From NCBI GenBank assembly GCA_035625725.1, contig DASPPB010000026.1, positions 62,001 through 126,000 of the forward strand: a DNA stretch of 64,000 nt, given 5' to 3'. Shown piece after piece: positions 62,081 to 64,000 of this stretch (the first letter of the stretch is position 1; each line of letters begins with the position of its first letter). Source of the DNA: GJ-E10 sp035625725. GTDB lineage: Bacteria > Pseudomonadota > Gammaproteobacteria > Burkholderiales > Burkholderiaceae_F. A program made the translations under genes and the position numbers. A model generated the notes under the pieces. It did no database searches. It was not told the origin of the DNA and saw nothing but the letters and a program-made list of their open reading frames with translations.

Positions 62081-63382
62081 GTGGAATTTCCCCACACGCT
62101 CGATGCGTGGCTGGCCCACGTCGAGCAGGTACATCATCGCCCGGTCGATCTGGGCCTTGAGCGCGTTCGCACGGTTGCGCAGCGTCTGAACCTGCAGTTG
62201 CCCGGGACAAGCATCGTCGTCGGGGGAACAAACGGCAAGGGTTCGACCTGTGCGATGCTCGATGCCATCTTGCGCGCGGCCGGCTATCGCGTCGGACGTT
62301 ACTCTTCGCCGCATCTGCTGCGATTTAATGAGCGGGTGCGCATCGATGGGCAGGAGGCAAGCGACGCCGAGCTCATGGCGCAGTTCGAGCGCATCGAGCG
62401 GGCCCGCGCAGCCACCACGCTAACCTACTTCGAATTCACGACGCTTGCGGCCCTTGCGTGTTTTGCCCAGCAACGCCTGGACGTTGCCGTTCTCGAAGTC
62501 GGTCTGGGTGGCCGACTCGATGCGGTCAACATCGTCGACGCGGACTGCTCGGTCGTCACGACCGTGGACCTGGACCACACCGAACTGCTGGGTCCGACCC
62601 GCGAGCACATCGCCGCGGAAAAGGCCCACATCTTCCGTCCCGGTCGACCCGCAATCTGCGTCGATCCAGATCCTCCGAACACACTGACGCAGTACGCGCT
62701 GCGCATCGGGGCGCAGCTGTGGCGACTCGGTCACGAGTTTTTCGTTGAGGGCCCGTCGGACGCGCAGGCTGGCAGCCAATGGAACTACCTGGGACGAAAG
62801 ACGAGCCGCATGGCGCTGCCGTGGCCCGCGCTGCGCGGCGCGCATCAGCTGCGCAATGCCGCCGGAGCCTTGGCGGCCCTCGAGGCCCTGGAACCGCGGC
62901 TGCCGGTGCAACAGCAGGCAGTGCGCCGGGGCCTCACAAACGTGCAGCTGTCGGGGCGCTTTCAGGTCGTGCCCGGGCGACCCGTGCTGGTATTGGATGT
63001 GGCGCATAACCCGCACGCCGCGCTCGCTTTGGCGCGGGCGCTCAAAGCCCATCGATCCCTCGCGGGTCTGCGCGGCGCGACCCGCGCCGTCTTTGGCATG
63101 CTGCGGGACAAAGACGTGCATGCGGTCGTGCAAACGCTCTTCGAGCAAGTCGATCACTGGCACCTCGCACCTACCCACGGCGAGCGAGGACTACCGGTGG
63201 CGGCGCTCGAAGCGCGCGCCTTTGATCAGCTGCCCGTTACGCATCGTTCCCGACACGAGAGTGTCGCCGCGGCACTGGAGCAAGCGCTGGCGCAGGCGGG
63301 TCCGGATGATAGAATTCTCGTGTTCGGTTCATTCGTCATCGTCGCAGAAGCATTGCGATGGTTGGAGCGCAGGTCGCGATGA
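62081..63382 (+). CDS. folC: Bifunctional folylpolyglutamate/dihydrofolate synthase
   Basis: A 433-residue Mur-ligase-family enzyme. The GTG at 62081 starts the family N-terminus (FPHTLDAWLAHVEQVH). The P-loop GTNGKGST is at residues 49-56. The VLEVGLGGRLDAVNIVD, TVDLDHTELLGPTREHIAAEKAHIF and VLDVAHNPHAALALARAL blocks are all present. It adds glutamate to folate precursors. The stop overlaps the next gene by four bases. Confidence 0.96.
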   Translation: MEFPHTLDAWLAHVEQVHHRPVDLGLERVRTVAQRLNLQLPGTSIVVGGTNGKGSTCAMLDAILRAAGYRVGRYSSPHLLRFNERVRIDGQEASDAELMAQFERIERARAATTLTYFEFTTLAALACFAQQRLDVAVLEVGLGGRLDAVNIVDADCSVVTTVDLDHTELLGPTREHIAAEKAHIFRPGRPAICVDPDPPNTLTQYALRIGAQLWRLGHEFFVEGPSDAQAGSQWNYLGRKTSRMALPWPALRGAHQLRNAAGALAALEALEPRLPVQQQAVRRGLTNVQLSGRFQVVPGRPVLVLDVAHNPHAALALARALKAHRSLAGLRGATRAVFGMLRDKDVHAVVQTLFEQVDHWHLAPTHGERGLPVAALEARAFDQLPVTHRSRHESVAAALEQALAQAGPDDRILVFGSFVIVAEALRWLERRSR

Positions 63383-64000
63383 AACTGGCGTTCTGGGGGC
63401 GCAAACGGTCGCGACGACGCGCGCCCGAAGCCACGCAGGCGGGTGCGGAAGCGGAATTTGAAGCTTCCGGCGCCCAGGAGGCCGACGCCGCCGGCGCAGC
63501 GGCGCTGGTGCGTGTGCGCACACGCCGGCGGCTGATCGGTGCTTTTGCCCTGCTGCTGGCCGTGGTTGTTCTCGTTCCCATGTTTCTCGATTCCACACCT
63601 CGCGCGGTGTCGGACAATATCCCCATCGAAGTGCCCAGCGACAAGACACCGTTTGTGCCGCGTCTTCCCGCGGCGGTGCCGGAGGCTACCAATGCGGCGC
63701 AAAGCGCTGCGACGGTTCCGGCTGCGCCGGGCTCGGCCGCGGACACGGCCGCGGAAGCACCAGCGCCGGAGCGCGCGGCCCCGGCCAAATCGGCAGATGC
63801 GCCTGCCGCGCCAGTTAAGAAACATGCAAGCCCGAGCAGCGACGCGGCCAAGAGCGAGAGCAAGCACGCGGCACACAAGACCGACGCGTCGGCGTCCGCG
63901 GGTGGCCGGATTTTCGTGCAGGCGGGGGCAATGGCAAGCAAGGGGGCTGCGCAGGAGCTTGCCGACCGGCTAACGCAATCGGGATTGGCGCCGTTTGTGG
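63379..64000 (+). CDS. SPOR-domain (DedD-like) protein, 3' end missing
   Basis: The frame opens at the ATG overlapping the folC stop and is still open at the right edge, giving 207 visible residues. The layout is a basic cytoplasmic N-terminus, one membrane helix (about residues 51-70, RLIGAFALLLAVVVLVPMFL), a Pro/Ala/Lys-rich linker and the beginning of a SPOR domain (FVQAGAMASKGAAQELADRL). SPOR domains bind denuded peptidoglycan at the division site. The order folC, this gene, then (outside the window) cvpA and purF is standard in related genomes. Confidence 0.85.
   Translation, partial: MKLAFWGRKRSRRRAPEATQAGAEAEFEASGAQEADAAGAAALVRVRTRRRLIGAFALLLAVVVLVPMFLDSTPRAVSDNIPIEVPSDKTPFVPRLPAAVPEATNAAQSAATVPAAPGSAADTAAEAPAPERAAPAKSADAPAAPVKKHASPSSDAAKSESKHAAHKTDASASAGGRIFVQAGAMASKGAAQELADRLTQSGLAPFV

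Overview
The window looks like a chromosomal segment of a GC-rich betaproteobacterium, most likely in the order Burkholderiales. The main evidence is the right-hand third: aroC, leuC-leuD-leuB, asd, a FimV-like gene, truA, trpF-trpB-trpA, accD, folC and a SPOR-domain gene, an order I associate with Burkholderiales. A DUF4148 gene and a TakP-like TRAP transporter agree with this. No rRNA, tRNA, CRISPR array, insertion sequence or phage gene was recognised, and gene packing is tight with many ATGA/GTGA overlaps.

Layout. (1) 3-16305, plus strand: one long collinear cluster. It opens with a haem-motif protein resembling the hydrazine synthase alpha subunit and a small haem-motif lipoprotein. These are followed by two outer-membrane beta-barrel-like proteins, a TlpA-type thioredoxin, a DUF4266 lipoprotein, a DUF3570 protein, a coiled-coil periplasmic protein, three TPR proteins (two of them lipoproteins), a short exported protein, an ExbB/TolQ/MotA channel protein, two ExbD/TolR proteins and a TonB-like protein with an AgmX/PglI-type C-terminus. 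It resembles an ExbBD-energised envelope machine of the kind known from the Myxococcus Agl/Glt gliding apparatus, here joined to c-type cytochromes. This is the best candidate for an undescribed system.

(2) 16378-26915: a patatin-like lipase, a minus-strand RND efflux operon (pump, adaptor, outer-membrane factor), a LysR regulator divergent from doxX and a pirin gene, and a fumarylacetoacetate-hydrolase-fold protein with a Tat-like signal. (3) 27535-37851: the Anbu proteasome-homologue locus. It carries a split ATP-grasp/alpha-E pair, Anbu, a transglutaminase-DUF2126 protein, a fused ATP-grasp/alpha-E protein and a second transglutaminase. The family context suggests peptide ligation and cleavage, but the product is unknown. 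(4) 37921-42277: a TakP-like solute receptor facing its DctQ/DctM permease genes, with a 32-residue membrane peptide and a DUF4148 gene between them.

(5) 42309-48463: a GT-C membrane glycosyltransferase, proline iminopeptidase, a CBS-pair protein, a FAD oxidoreductase, and an MFS transporter fused to a PlsC acyltransferase. (6) 48572-64000: housekeeping biosynthesis of chorismate, leucine, aspartate semialdehyde, tryptophan, malonyl-CoA and folate, with FimV and TruA embedded. The first and last genes are cut by the window edges.
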